NCBI GenBank assembly: GCA_022791455.1
Contig: JAAVZC010000001.1
Span: forward strand, 310,001-374,000
Direction of reading: 5' to 3'
Source: Eggerthellaceae bacterium
Lineage (GTDB): Bacteria > Actinomycetota > Coriobacteriia > Coriobacteriales > Eggerthellaceae
Length of the DNA stretch: 64,000 bases
This document shows, piece by piece, positions 28,469 to 37,968 of the stretch. Within the stretch, counting starts at the first letter, position 1. Every line of letters begins with the position of its first letter. A model generated the notes under the pieces. The model saw nothing but the letters and a program-made list of their open reading frames with translations, did not search any database and was not told where the DNA came from. The translations under genes were made by a program, and so were the position numbers.

Positions 28469-29701
28469 ATGAGCAATGATGATCGAGCCAATAATCGCGT
28501 CGTGCCGTTTTCGCCGCCCGACATCGATGATGATGTGTGCGAAGAGGTGTGCGATGCTCTACGTTCCGGATGGATTACCACCGGTCCGAAGGTCAAGGAA
28601 CTTGAATCCAAAGTTAGGGACTATGTGGGCGCCGGAGGATGTGCCTGCTTGGCCTCGGCGACTGCTGCTCTTGAACTGGTGCTAAGGGTTTTGGAGATTG
28701 GCCCTGGTGACGAGGTCATAGTGCCGGCCTATACCTACACTGCTAGCGCGTCTCCGGTTGTGCATGTCGGAGCACGCGTTGTGCTTATTGATTCGAGAGG
28801 GGATGACTACGATCTTAACTTGGATGCATGCGCAAAGGCCATAACCCCGAGAACCAAGGCGATCATTCCCGTCGATCTGGGTGGTAAAGTATGTGATTAT
28901 TCGGCGATAATTCAGCTTGCTGAGCAGCATCGAGCTGAGTTTGTTCCAAACGGAGCGATGCAGGAGCGTCTTGGTCGAATAGCGGTTATCGCAGATTGCG
29001 CCCATAGCTTGGGCGCTTCTCGAGACGGAAAAATGGCGGGAAACTGGGCGGATTTTTCTACATTTAGTTTTCATGCGGTTAAGAACTTGACGACCGCCGA
29101 GGGAGGAGCTGTGACGTGGCCCGAAGACAGCTGCTTCGATGACGAGGATCTGTATAAGAAATTCATGCTGCTCTCTCTGCATGGCCAGAACAAGGACGCG
29201 CTTGCTAAATCGAAAGTCGGGGCGTGGGAATATGATATTGTCGAACCGGCCTACAAGTGTAATTTGACGGATGTTTGTGCGTCGATCGGACTCTCGCAAT
29301 TCAGGCGGTATCCTGCAATGCTTCTTAGGCGCCGCGACATTATCGAGAGGTATGATGCCGCCTTCGGGCCTCTGGGGGTTCGGTCGCTCTCTCATTATGA
29401 CAATGGTCAGTCTTCTGGGCATTTGTATATTGCTCGCGTGCCTGGTTTGTCGGAGACGGAGAGGAATCGCCTGATCGAGGCAATGGGGGAGCGAGGAGTG
29501 ACGTGCAATGTGCACTATAAGCCGCTGCCCATGATGACGGCCTATAAAAAAATGGGATACTCGATCGAGGACTTCCCGAATGCTTATGCGCTGTACGAAA
29601 ACGAAATAACGCTGCCTCTCCACACCAAGCTTTCGGATGAGGATGTTGAGTATGTGATCGATTCTTTCATTGATTGTTTGGCTGATATTCGAGGGGCGTA
29701 G
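28469..29701 (+). CDS. DegT/DnrJ/EryC1/StrS aminotransferase (PglE-like)
   Basis: GSGWITTGPKVKELE-type start, DCAHSLGA, FSTFSFHAVKNLTTAEGGA PLP-Lys region. Confidence 0.93.
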   Translation: MSNDDRANNRVVPFSPPDIDDDVCEEVCDALRSGWITTGPKVKELESKVRDYVGAGGCACLASATAALELVLRVLEIGPGDEVIVPAYTYTASASPVVHVGARVVLIDSRGDDYDLNLDACAKAITPRTKAIIPVDLGGKVCDYSAIIQLAEQHRAEFVPNGAMQERLGRIAVIADCAHSLGASRDGKMAGNWADFSTFSFHAVKNLTTAEGGAVTWPEDSCFDDEDLYKKFMLLSLHGQNKDALAKSKVGAWEYDIVEPAYKCNLTDVCASIGLSQFRRYPAMLLRRRDIIERYDAAFGPLGVRSLSHYDNGQSSGHLYIARVPGLSETERNRLIEAMGERGVTCNVHYKPLPMMTAYKKMGYSIEDFPNAYALYENEITLPLHTKLSDEDVEYVIDSFIDCLADIRGA

Positions 29702-29710
29702 CAGGTTCAT

Positions 29711-30301
29711 ATGTATAGGCGATATGTGAAAAGATTTTTCGATCTCCTTGTAGGAATAGTTGCTCTTCCTTTTATCGGCATTCTGCTTCTTGTTCTCGCT
29801 CCAATCATCAAGGCGGAAGACGGAGGGCCGGTTTTCTACAATGCAGAGCGGCGAGGGCTTCATGGGAAGCCCTTCGTTATGTATAAATTCAGGACGATGA
29901 AGGTCAATTCCCCCGTTCTGAAGGGCAGCGACGGTGCTACCCTTAGCTCTGACAGCGACCCTCGATTGACGAAATTCGGCCGAGTTCTTCGCAAGACGTC
30001 TCTTGATGAGGTCCCGCAGTTTCTCAATGTGCTGCTTGGAGACATGAGTTTAGTGGGGCCTAGGCCCAATTTAGCCATCGCTCCATATGATTCGCTTACG
30101 GAAGTCGAGAAGAGGCGTCTGGAGGTTCGCCCGGGCATTACAGGGTATAGCCAGGCTTACTTCAGGAACTCCATTCCCGTTGATGAGAAGTATTCTTACG
30201 ATAGCTTTTATGTGGACAACGTTTCTTTTTTCCTTGATCTTCGTATCCTTGTTCAGACAGTAAGGAGCGTTGTGGCTAGGGAGAATATAAATGCCGAATG
30301 A
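29711..30301 (+). CDS. Initiating sugar transferase (PglC-like polyprenyl-P sugar-1-P transferase)
   Basis: KRFFDLLVGIVALPFIGILLLVLA; FVMYKFRTMKVNS; TSLDEVPQFLNVLLGDMSLVGPRP; RPGITGYSQ. Confidence 0.93.
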   Translation: MYRRYVKRFFDLLVGIVALPFIGILLLVLAPIIKAEDGGPVFYNAERRGLHGKPFVMYKFRTMKVNSPVLKGSDGATLSSDSDPRLTKFGRVLRKTSLDEVPQFLNVLLGDMSLVGPRPNLAIAPYDSLTEVEKRRLEVRPGITGYSQAYFRNSIPVDEKYSYDSFYVDNVSFFLDLRILVQTVRSVVARENINAE

Positions 30302-31523
30302 GATACCGAATACTTGCGGAGCTGGCGACTACGACTCCAGGAGCTTGTTGATTTTGGGTGCGTCGTTTCTCCAGGTTCCCATGATCGAAAAGGCAAAAAA
30401 ACTTGGCCTCAGAGTTGGCGTTCTTGATATGGATCCGTCTGCGCCGGGCATTGGCCTGGCGGACGAGTTTTTTGAGGTCAGCACCAATGATCCTGCAGGT
30501 GTCTGCGAAGCGGCTAGGCGATTTGGTGCTGATGGCATCTGCACAATGGCTACGGATATGCCCGTGAGGTCTATTGCGTATGCCTGCGCAGAACTCGGCT
30601 TGCCTGGCCCTTCGTGGCACTCTGCTGTCGCTGCTACCGATAAGGGGGAAATGGCGCGCTTGTTCGCAGAGCGAGATGTGGCGCATCCGGCTTTTCGTGT
30701 GGTCGGGCGAAAGGCAATATTGGATAGAACGTTTTGGGTTCCTGAATCCTATCCCGTGATCACGAAGCCGGTGGACAGTTCTGGAAGCCGGGGGGTTGTT
30801 AAGGTCGAACAACGCTCGGATTACGAAGAGGCCTTGCGGTATTCGTCCGAGTCGGGGCGTTCCGGTGATGTCATAGTTGAGGAGTATATTGCCGGTCCCG
30901 AGGTGAGTGTTGAGTTGATGGTCGTGGACGGTGCTCCCCATGTTGTCCAAGTGACCGATAAGGAGACTACGGGAGCGCCGCATTTTGTTGAGATCGGTCA
31001 TAGTCAACCGTCGCAATTGCCCGAGAAGGTTAGTCGGGCGATTCGTCACCAGGCCTGTGCCGCTGCCCTGGCCGTGGGGATAGAAAATGGTCCCGCGCAC
31101 GCTGAGCTACGGATGTCCGAAACCGGTCCTAAGGTTATTGAGATTGGTGCCAGGCTCGGGGGCGATCTCATAACATCGCATCTTGTTCCTTTGTCGACTG
31201 GCGTTGACTTGATTGAGCTCGTAATACGGACGGCGTTGGGGCTCTCTGTCGTTATTCCCGATGTGGCCAATCGCGGTTCCGCGGTGCGTTTTTTGTTTGC
31301 GGAACCAGGGGTAATAGAGTCGGTAGGAGGGATTCCTGCTGCTGGCGACATGGAAGGGCTCGAAGCTATTGGAGTCAATTGCGAGGCTGGAGATGTTGTC
31401 TCGGAACTGCTGAGCAGTTCTGCGCGACTTGGTTATGTAGTTTGCTCTGGAGATACGGCGGACGAGGCGAAGGGAAGATGCGCTCGTGCCGCCGAGGCGA
31501 TCGAGATTGTTGTAAGGGCATAG
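30291..31523 (+). CDS. ATP-grasp ligase 1
   Basis: YPVITKPVDSSGSRGVVKV, DVIVEEYIAGPEVSVELMV, KVIEIGARLGGDLIT. Confidence 0.88.
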   Translation: MPNEIPNTCGAGDYDSRSLLILGASFLQVPMIEKAKKLGLRVGVLDMDPSAPGIGLADEFFEVSTNDPAGVCEAARRFGADGICTMATDMPVRSIAYACAELGLPGPSWHSAVAATDKGEMARLFAERDVAHPAFRVVGRKAILDRTFWVPESYPVITKPVDSSGSRGVVKVEQRSDYEEALRYSSESGRSGDVIVEEYIAGPEVSVELMVVDGAPHVVQVTDKETTGAPHFVEIGHSQPSQLPEKVSRAIRHQACAAALAVGIENGPAHAELRMSETGPKVIEIGARLGGDLITSHLVPLSTGVDLIELVIRTALGLSVVIPDVANRGSAVRFLFAEPGVIESVGGIPAAGDMEGLEAIGVNCEAGDVVSELLSSSARLGYVVCSGDTADEAKGRCARAAEAIEIVVRA

Positions 31524-31530
31524 GTACAAG

Positions 31531-32790
31531 ATGAACAAAAAGAAGCTGCTTCTTTTGGGGGGAACGACTTCGTCCAATCTAGTTGTAGAGACGGCGAAGG
31601 GCATGGGGTTGTGGGTTGGAGTTACCGACATGAACCCGATGTCTCCTGCTAAGAAGATTGCTGACGCGGCATACGATGTTAGTACGATAGAGATCGACGA
31701 GATCGTGCGGCTTGTCCACGACGAGGACATTGACGGAATCTTCGTCGCCTACGATGATAAGAACACATTAAATGCGGCAAAGGTTAGCAAGAAGACGGGT
31801 CTAAAGTTTTACGCTACAGAATCTCAGATCCTTGCAACGCGCTCGAAGGATACGTTCAAGGAGCTGTGTCGCAAATATGGGTTATCAACAGTGCCTGAAT
31901 ACTCTTGCGACTCTCCAGAATTTCCATGCGTTGTTAAGCCCGTCGACAGCTACTCGGCGAAGGGCATCAGCATCTGTCGCTCCAGAGAGGAGTTTGACGA
32001 CGCCGTCCAATCCGCTCTTGCGTTTTCGGAGAGCGGTAACGTGATTATTGAGAAATACATGGATCCCGATTCCTGCCAGTGCGTTAATATCGAGTACGCC
32101 ATGAGGGATGGAGAGGTAAAGGTTGCGGCAGTAGGGGATAAATATGTGATGACCCAAGGTGACCATGCCCCCATAACGTCTGCTGTCGTTTATCCATCGT
32201 CTTATCTAGAAGAGTTCCTGGCTTCTGAAGAGGGCCTGAGAACAGAGGAGATGATTTCGTCCGAGGGATTGAAAAACGGCTTTCTTTATATCGAAAGCTT
32301 TTATCAGGATGGGCATTTCTATTACTACGAAATGGGATATCGTTTGGGGGGCGGTCAAGGTTCCGTAATCGCGAAACGCGAAAACGATGTAGACCTTATT
32401 GAAATGATGATAAGCTACGCCTTGGACGGCACTATGGGAACACTGGAACAGTTTGCAAAGGTTGATCCCCGTTATAACGATATCGGTGTGGGTCTTGTTC
32501 TTTATGCGAGACCTGGCGTCATAAAGGAGATTTCGTGCTGCGCTCAGGATGTTCCTGGGGTCATTCGTGTGACGCTATTTGTTGAGGAGGGCGGCCGAAT
32601 CGAGGAGAGCTTGGTGGGAACCTTGGGACAGACGGCCGCCAGGGTCCATTTTATGGCTGGCTCGAGAGATGACGCTCGAGTAAAAATCGACTCAATTATT
32701 AAGGCAATATCTATGATTTCCGAGAACGGCGAAGAGATGATCATTGATTACAATCCTTTGGCCGTCAGTTTGAAGGGGGCAACGTCCTAA
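31531..32790 (+). CDS. ATP-grasp ligase 2
   Basis: FPCVVKPVDSYSAKGISICRSREEFDDAV, NVIIEKYMD, FYYYEMGYRLGGGQG; same layout as the upstream gene. Confidence 0.83.
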   Translation: MNKKKLLLLGGTTSSNLVVETAKGMGLWVGVTDMNPMSPAKKIADAAYDVSTIEIDEIVRLVHDEDIDGIFVAYDDKNTLNAAKVSKKTGLKFYATESQILATRSKDTFKELCRKYGLSTVPEYSCDSPEFPCVVKPVDSYSAKGISICRSREEFDDAVQSALAFSESGNVIIEKYMDPDSCQCVNIEYAMRDGEVKVAAVGDKYVMTQGDHAPITSAVVYPSSYLEEFLASEEGLRTEEMISSEGLKNGFLYIESFYQDGHFYYYEMGYRLGGGQGSVIAKRENDVDLIEMMISYALDGTMGTLEQFAKVDPRYNDIGVGLVLYARPGVIKEISCCAQDVPGVIRVTLFVEEGGRIEESLVGTLGQTAARVHFMAGSRDDARVKIDSIIKAISMISENGEEMIIDYNPLAVSLKGATS

Positions 32791-34475
32791 TGGCGGAATA
32801 TATTCTTGGAGCATCGATTGGCAACTGTGTCCATGTTGCCGGGGTTATGCACTTCCTGGCTTTAGCCGAATCTGAGGGCTATAGAGTTAACTTCTTGGGT
32901 CCGGCAACTTCTCTCGATAAGCTATTCGATGAGATTCTTCGCGTGAGGCCTGATCGGGTTGCGATTAGCTACCGCCTTACGCCAGAGAATGCGCGAACCC
33001 TCCTCGAAGAAGTTGCTCGTCGCAAGACCATGCTTGATTATGAGCCGAAGTGGATTTTTGGAGGGACCAAACCTGTTGCTGATATAGCCGCCGAATGGGA
33101 TTATTTTGACTATATTTCCGACGGATTCGATGATGTCAATGACAGTATTCGATATTTGCGCGGGTTGAGTCTTGAGGATGCGCCTGAAAGTTTCGGGCGC
33201 AATCTTGAGGAGAGGATTGACGCTAATTATCCATACCCGCTTTTGCGTCACCATTTCGGGCGTCCGTCTATTTCGGAGACTGAGGACGGGATAAAGAAAA
33301 TTGCCGAAGCGAAAGTGCTCGATGTCGTCTCCTTGGGAACGGACCAGAATGCGCAGGAGTTCTTTTTCCATCCTGAACTTATGAACGATGACTTTTCCGG
33401 TGCCGGAGGCGTCCCCGTGCGCACCCGCGGCGATTTTGAGGTGCTCAAAAAAGCATCCATGCGCGGAAATTATCCTCTTGTGAGGTGCTACAGTGGAACA
33501 GCCGATGTTATGGAATACGGCAAACTGTTGAAGGAGTCGATTGATAACGCTTGGACTGCGGTTCCGCTTTTTTGGTATAACGAGCTTGATGGTAGGGGAC
33601 CGCGCACTCTCGAAGAGTCACTTGTGGATGCTCTCAACCTTATCAAATGGAACGCTGAGAATGGGTACCCGGTCGAGATAAACGAGCCTCATCACTGGGG
33701 GCTTCGTGACGCTCATGACGTTATTCCCGTGGCTATGGCTTATATATGTGCCTATGTTGCAAAGAAGCAAGGTGTAAAGGACTATATTGCTCAATTCATG
33801 TTTAATAACCCCCACGGACTGACGTTCTCGATGGATCTTGCGAAGATCCTAGCTATGATCGAAATCATTGAGCCCCTTGAGAGCGAATCGTTTAGGATCT
33901 ATCGTGAGACGCGCGCCGGGCTCGCCTTGTTCCATGCGGATGAGGATGTGGCAAAGGGGCAACTTGCGGCATCCACGTTTATGCAGATGGTCGTGAGGCC
34001 TCACATCATTCACGTGGTCGGCTACTGCGAGGCCAATCATGCAGCAACGGCGGACGAGGTTATCGAAAGCTGCAAGATTGTAAAGGGTGTTATTCGGCAT
34101 GCTCTTGGGGACACCTTCTCCATCGATAAGGATCCGGCGATTGTCCGCCGGAAGGACCAGCTCCTAAAAGAAGCGGCAGTGCTCCTCGACTTTATTCGGG
34201 ATGAGTATTCCTCGATGGATGACCCTCTCGCAAATCCTGCTGTTCTCTGCGATTGCGTTCGCAAAGGCTATATTGATGCAGTTCATATCGTAAAAAACGA
34301 GAAATATCGAGGAAACCTTAAGACGAAAATCGCTGAAGGGTGCTGTGTTGCCATCGATCCTGATGATGGGCGCATTCTTTTGGAAGAAGAGAGGCTCATG
34401 GCCCTCAAGCGGCTTAATGGTGCCCCCGCGAAGGGCGAAAGCATGGAAGAACTTGTTCTGTGCGGAGAGCGATGA
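32790..34475 (+). CDS. Cobalamin-binding domain + TIM-barrel-like protein (glutamate-mutase/methionine-synthase-like)
   Basis: N-term ILGASIGNCVHVAGVMHFLALAESEGYRVNFLGP ... RVAISYRL ... WIFGGTKP parallels DxHxxG/SxL/GG B12 motifs (Asp replaced); C-term VEINEPHHWGLRDAHD, FMFNNPHGLTFSMDLAKILAMIEII. Confidence 0.65.
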   Translation: MAEYILGASIGNCVHVAGVMHFLALAESEGYRVNFLGPATSLDKLFDEILRVRPDRVAISYRLTPENARTLLEEVARRKTMLDYEPKWIFGGTKPVADIAAEWDYFDYISDGFDDVNDSIRYLRGLSLEDAPESFGRNLEERIDANYPYPLLRHHFGRPSISETEDGIKKIAEAKVLDVVSLGTDQNAQEFFFHPELMNDDFSGAGGVPVRTRGDFEVLKKASMRGNYPLVRCYSGTADVMEYGKLLKESIDNAWTAVPLFWYNELDGRGPRTLEESLVDALNLIKWNAENGYPVEINEPHHWGLRDAHDVIPVAMAYICAYVAKKQGVKDYIAQFMFNNPHGLTFSMDLAKILAMIEIIEPLESESFRIYRETRAGLALFHADEDVAKGQLAASTFMQMVVRPHIIHVVGYCEANHAATADEVIESCKIVKGVIRHALGDTFSIDKDPAIVRRKDQLLKEAAVLLDFIRDEYSSMDDPLANPAVLCDCVRKGYIDAVHIVKNEKYRGNLKTKIAEGCCVAIDPDDGRILLEEERLMALKRLNGAPAKGESMEELVLCGER

Positions 34476-35527
34476 TGGAATCTGTTTCGATTCTGGGGGC
34501 TGGGCACCAGGGCCTGACTATGGCCGCCCACCTTCTTTCTTATGGTACAAGCTGTGTTCTGTGGAATCGGTCTGAGCGAGGCATAAGCGATGTGCTGCAG
34601 AAGGGCTGCATTTCTGCGAAAGGGTTGATTACCGGGGACGTTGCTGTGTACAAGGCTACTACAGACATTGAGGAGGCAATAGCGCGTGTAATGCTTGTCG
34701 CTACGCCTTCATCGGCTCACGAGGACATTGCTCGCCTGCTGGCGCCCTATGTGTCCCCGGATATGACGGTGGTTCTCAACCCGGGTCGCACTTTTGGGGC
34801 TGCGGCATTTGCGGAGGCCCTCGTTCGACATGGAGTCAGAGACCTCCCCCTTATCGCGGAGACCCAGACAATTGTATATACCTGCCGGAGAGGCGAGGGA
34901 AGCTCCGTCGACCTGTTCGCATTCAAGCACGATGTTCCGATAAAGACCCTTCAAGATGGCCGCGATGAGGAGTTGCTGTCCACTCTTCCTCCCGAACTAG
35001 GAGCGTATTTCGCTCCCGCAAATAGCATTGTTGAAACCTCGTTTGGTAACGTGGGCATGGTGTTGCACTGTGCCCCGATGCTAATGAACGTTGGGTGGGT
35101 CGAAAGCTCGGAAGACTTCTTGTATTATCGAGACGCGATTTCGGATACCGTTGCAAAGATGCTGGAAAAAGTAGATTCCGAGCGTTTGGCTGTAGCTGCT
35201 CGCCTGGGTTGCTCCGTCGAAAGTCTTGTTGATTGGCTAAAGCGGACGTATGGCGCATCCGGAAGCACAATCAAGGAGGCGCTTGCCTCTGCGGCAGCCT
35301 ATGAGTCGATCATTGCTCCTGGGACTATGCGGCATAGATATGTTTTAGAGGATGTTCCTAACGGGCTTGTTCCTCTCGAGTCAACGGGGAATGCTCTTGG
35401 CGTAGAGACGCCGACGACGTCTGCGATCGTGTCTTTCGCAAACGAGGTCTATAACCAAGATTTTAGAAAAATCGGCAGAAACTATGAAAAGATGAAACCG
35501 TTTTTGAACCTGCGGAAGTGCAGGTGA
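34472..35527 (+). CDS. NAD/NADP octopine/nopaline (opine) dehydrogenase-like protein
   Basis: VSILGAGHQGLTMAAHLLSYG Rossmann motif; VVLNPGRTFGAAAF, ETQTIVYTCRR, HCAPMLMN typical of the opine DH family. Confidence 0.75.
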   Translation: MMESVSILGAGHQGLTMAAHLLSYGTSCVLWNRSERGISDVLQKGCISAKGLITGDVAVYKATTDIEEAIARVMLVATPSSAHEDIARLLAPYVSPDMTVVLNPGRTFGAAAFAEALVRHGVRDLPLIAETQTIVYTCRRGEGSSVDLFAFKHDVPIKTLQDGRDEELLSTLPPELGAYFAPANSIVETSFGNVGMVLHCAPMLMNVGWVESSEDFLYYRDAISDTVAKMLEKVDSERLAVAARLGCSVESLVDWLKRTYGASGSTIKEALASAAAYESIIAPGTMRHRYVLEDVPNGLVPLESTGNALGVETPTTSAIVSFANEVYNQDFRKIGRNYEKMKPFLNLRKCR

Positions 35528-36750
35528 TGGCTTTGTCTGGCTTGAGGGAAAGGCGAGTGGCGGGCACCTACGATCTTCTGACAAGAGCAGTAGGATTTCT
35601 CTTTATCTTTTTCTGCATGTGCCCTTTCTTGTTTCCTATTCCGGGGCTTCCATCGAACTTGCAAATGTATGGTCTGCTTTTTGGAGTTGTTTTTCTGGCG
35701 CTAAACGCTTTTCGGGCCGCTCGGGCGGTTTTGGATAATGTTGCGTTTTCGGCGCTTCTGGTGACCTTGTTTGCCGCGTTGATTATCGCCGTTTCGAGCG
35801 GTTTGACGCTTGGCGCATTTCGGGCGTTGTTTAACCATATTTCAATTTTTGTTGTGATAATTGCTGCGTATGTTTTAGTGAAGCAATACGGCTTCGATGA
35901 ACGTTTTATCAAGGCCGTGATCCTTGTTTGGTTCGCGGTGGCACTTGTTCAGATTGTCTTCTTCAGAGGCTTCTTGGCCGAGTTCATAGGTTCTCCGAAC
36001 TGGAGCTCCTCCTCCCGTGGGGTTATCGGCCTTGCTTCGGAGCCTTCGTTTTTGGGAATATCCTGTTTCTATTTTCTTCATTTGGCCGACAAGTTTCGTA
36101 CCAACCGGGCTCTTTTTCTGGCGCTCGTTTCGTTTATGGGGGTTGTTCTGGCGCAAAGTGCAATGGGGATTATCTTTATTGCTGCTTTTTGGGTGATGCT
36201 TGTCTTTGACAGGTGCCAGGCTTCGACGATCTTGATTCTCGGCTTTGTTTCGATCTTGTTCGTGGCATTATTCTTTGTCTGGGCTTCTTCGAGTGACTCT
36301 TCCTCGCGGATAGTGTCGATCGTCGCTACCTTTATGGATGGCGGTTTCGAAGGTCTATATTTGCAAGACGAAAGCATTCGGAATCGCTTCAACTCGATCG
36401 TGAGGGCCCTGTCGTCCTCGTTCGGAAACTATCTTTTCCCGCTTGGAATGGGCGCTCGAATTGGTAGCGGGTACGGAGGAATCTTATGCGAGCTTGGTAT
36501 TTTTGCCGTCGTCGAGATGGTGGTTGTTTCGCTCGGGATGGCGCTGCAGTTTAAAAAGCAGTGGGTGCGCGTTCTCTATTTTGTTGTGATAACCGGCTTG
36601 CTGTTTTCGAATACGCAGATCGGGAATCCCCAGCTGCTTCTTGTCGTGGGCATGAATTACGCGCTCTCTCCTCACCGTTTGGAGCGAGCGGTTCTGTTCA
36701 GGTCGCCAAGGGGTGTGCGTCGAATGCTTGAGACTGAGGGAGTGGAATAG
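35527..36750 (+). CDS. Wzy-like O-antigen/capsule polymerase
   Basis: About 10 TM hydrophobic protein; ATGA overlap with upstream gene; located between GT and flippase genes. Confidence 0.65.
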   Translation: MALSGLRERRVAGTYDLLTRAVGFLFIFFCMCPFLFPIPGLPSNLQMYGLLFGVVFLALNAFRAARAVLDNVAFSALLVTLFAALIIAVSSGLTLGAFRALFNHISIFVVIIAAYVLVKQYGFDERFIKAVILVWFAVALVQIVFFRGFLAEFIGSPNWSSSSRGVIGLASEPSFLGISCFYFLHLADKFRTNRALFLALVSFMGVVLAQSAMGIIFIAAFWVMLVFDRCQASTILILGFVSILFVALFFVWASSSDSSSRIVSIVATFMDGGFEGLYLQDESIRNRFNSIVRALSSSFGNYLFPLGMGARIGSGYGGILCELGIFAVVEMVVVSLGMALQFKKQWVRVLYFVVITGLLFSNTQIGNPQLLLVVGMNYALSPHRLERAVLFRSPRGVRRMLETEGVE

Positions 36751-37958
36751 TGCGTGTTTTGTTTGTGATGGGGGGCGGGTTTGATCGCCCCAGCCCTTCC
36801 CTTCATCTGGAAAGAGCTCTCGTTTCTGCTTTGTTGGATTCCGGCAACGAGGTGTGTCTGGTTTGCAGCGTTTTAAGCGAAGGTGATGATGGCTTGCTTG
36901 AGGAGTGGAAACGCTCCGAATCGTTCTCCTCTCATTTGATAAGGCGTAAGAAGGTCACTAAATCAAATTTTATCCAGCGATATCTGGAAGGTGTCCTGTA
37001 TTCGTTCAAGCTCTATTCGACAATCCGATCCTGTGAAAAATGCGACGTTGCGTTTGTGCAGTCGTCTCCTACGGTTCTGTTCAACATTATTGCTACCAAG
37101 CTCGCAGCGCGCGGACTACCGATTGTTTATGCCGTACAAGATGTTTTTCCCGGTAGCTCGGTTGCGAGTGGCGTCATGAAGGGGCGGATGCTGCCCGCAC
37201 TGTTCGCGAAGCTGCAGCGTGTCGCTTACTCGATGTCGCGAAAGGTGATCGCGATTAACGAAGACATGAAGGTTAAGCTAGAGGAGCAAAATGTTCCCTC
37301 CGACAAGATTGAGGTGATAGTTAATTGGTTTGACGGAGACTCTGTTCGAAGGATTCGGTGGGATCAGAATCGCTTTGTTCAGCAGCAGGGTATGGAGCAA
37401 GGTGCTTTCTATGTCCAATACGCCGGCACTGTTGGTTATGTTTTTGACTATGAAACTTTCCTGGGTGCGGCGCGCCTTCTGTCGGATTGCCCCGACATTC
37501 GCTTCCAACTTATAGCGGCGGGTGCAATGTTTGATCAGATTCGAGAAAAGGCCGACGAGATGGGGTTGACTAACATTGACTTTTTGCCGCTCCAACCATT
37601 AGAGCTTGTCGCCGATGTCTACAGTGCTGCCTCTGTGTGCTTCATCCCGCTTAAGCGTGGGATAATTGGCAACAGCGTTCCGAGCAAGGCGGGTCTTGTC
37701 ATGGCATGCGGCACTCCGACGATAAATGCTGTTGATGAGTCTTCCTATTACTCAAAAGAATTTATGGTCAATGAAGTTGGCTACTCTGTCGATTCGGGAG
37801 ATTATGCGGGAGCGGCCGAATACATAATGCGTTTGCATGATGATCCCGATGAGCTTCGCCGGATGGGGGATAATGCGGTAAGGTATTGTTCCGAACGATA
37901 TTCTAAAGAACACGGTACTTCGCGTTACATTGAAGTTCTAGAGGAATCGATTGCTTAA
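36750..37958 (+). CDS. Glycosyltransferase family 4 (WbuB-like)
   Basis: VYAVQDVFPGSSVASG, KVIAINEDMKVKLEEQNVPSDKIEVIVNWFD, CFIPLKRGIIGNSVPSKAGLVMACGTP. Confidence 0.85.
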   Translation: MRVLFVMGGGFDRPSPSLHLERALVSALLDSGNEVCLVCSVLSEGDDGLLEEWKRSESFSSHLIRRKKVTKSNFIQRYLEGVLYSFKLYSTIRSCEKCDVAFVQSSPTVLFNIIATKLAARGLPIVYAVQDVFPGSSVASGVMKGRMLPALFAKLQRVAYSMSRKVIAINEDMKVKLEEQNVPSDKIEVIVNWFDGDSVRRIRWDQNRFVQQQGMEQGAFYVQYAGTVGYVFDYETFLGAARLLSDCPDIRFQLIAAGAMFDQIREKADEMGLTNIDFLPLQPLELVADVYSAASVCFIPLKRGIIGNSVPSKAGLVMACGTPTINAVDESSYYSKEFMVNEVGYSVDSGDYAGAAEYIMRLHDDPDELRRMGDNAVRYCSERYSKEHGTSRYIEVLEESIA

Positions 37959-37968
37959 GGAGCTGTTA

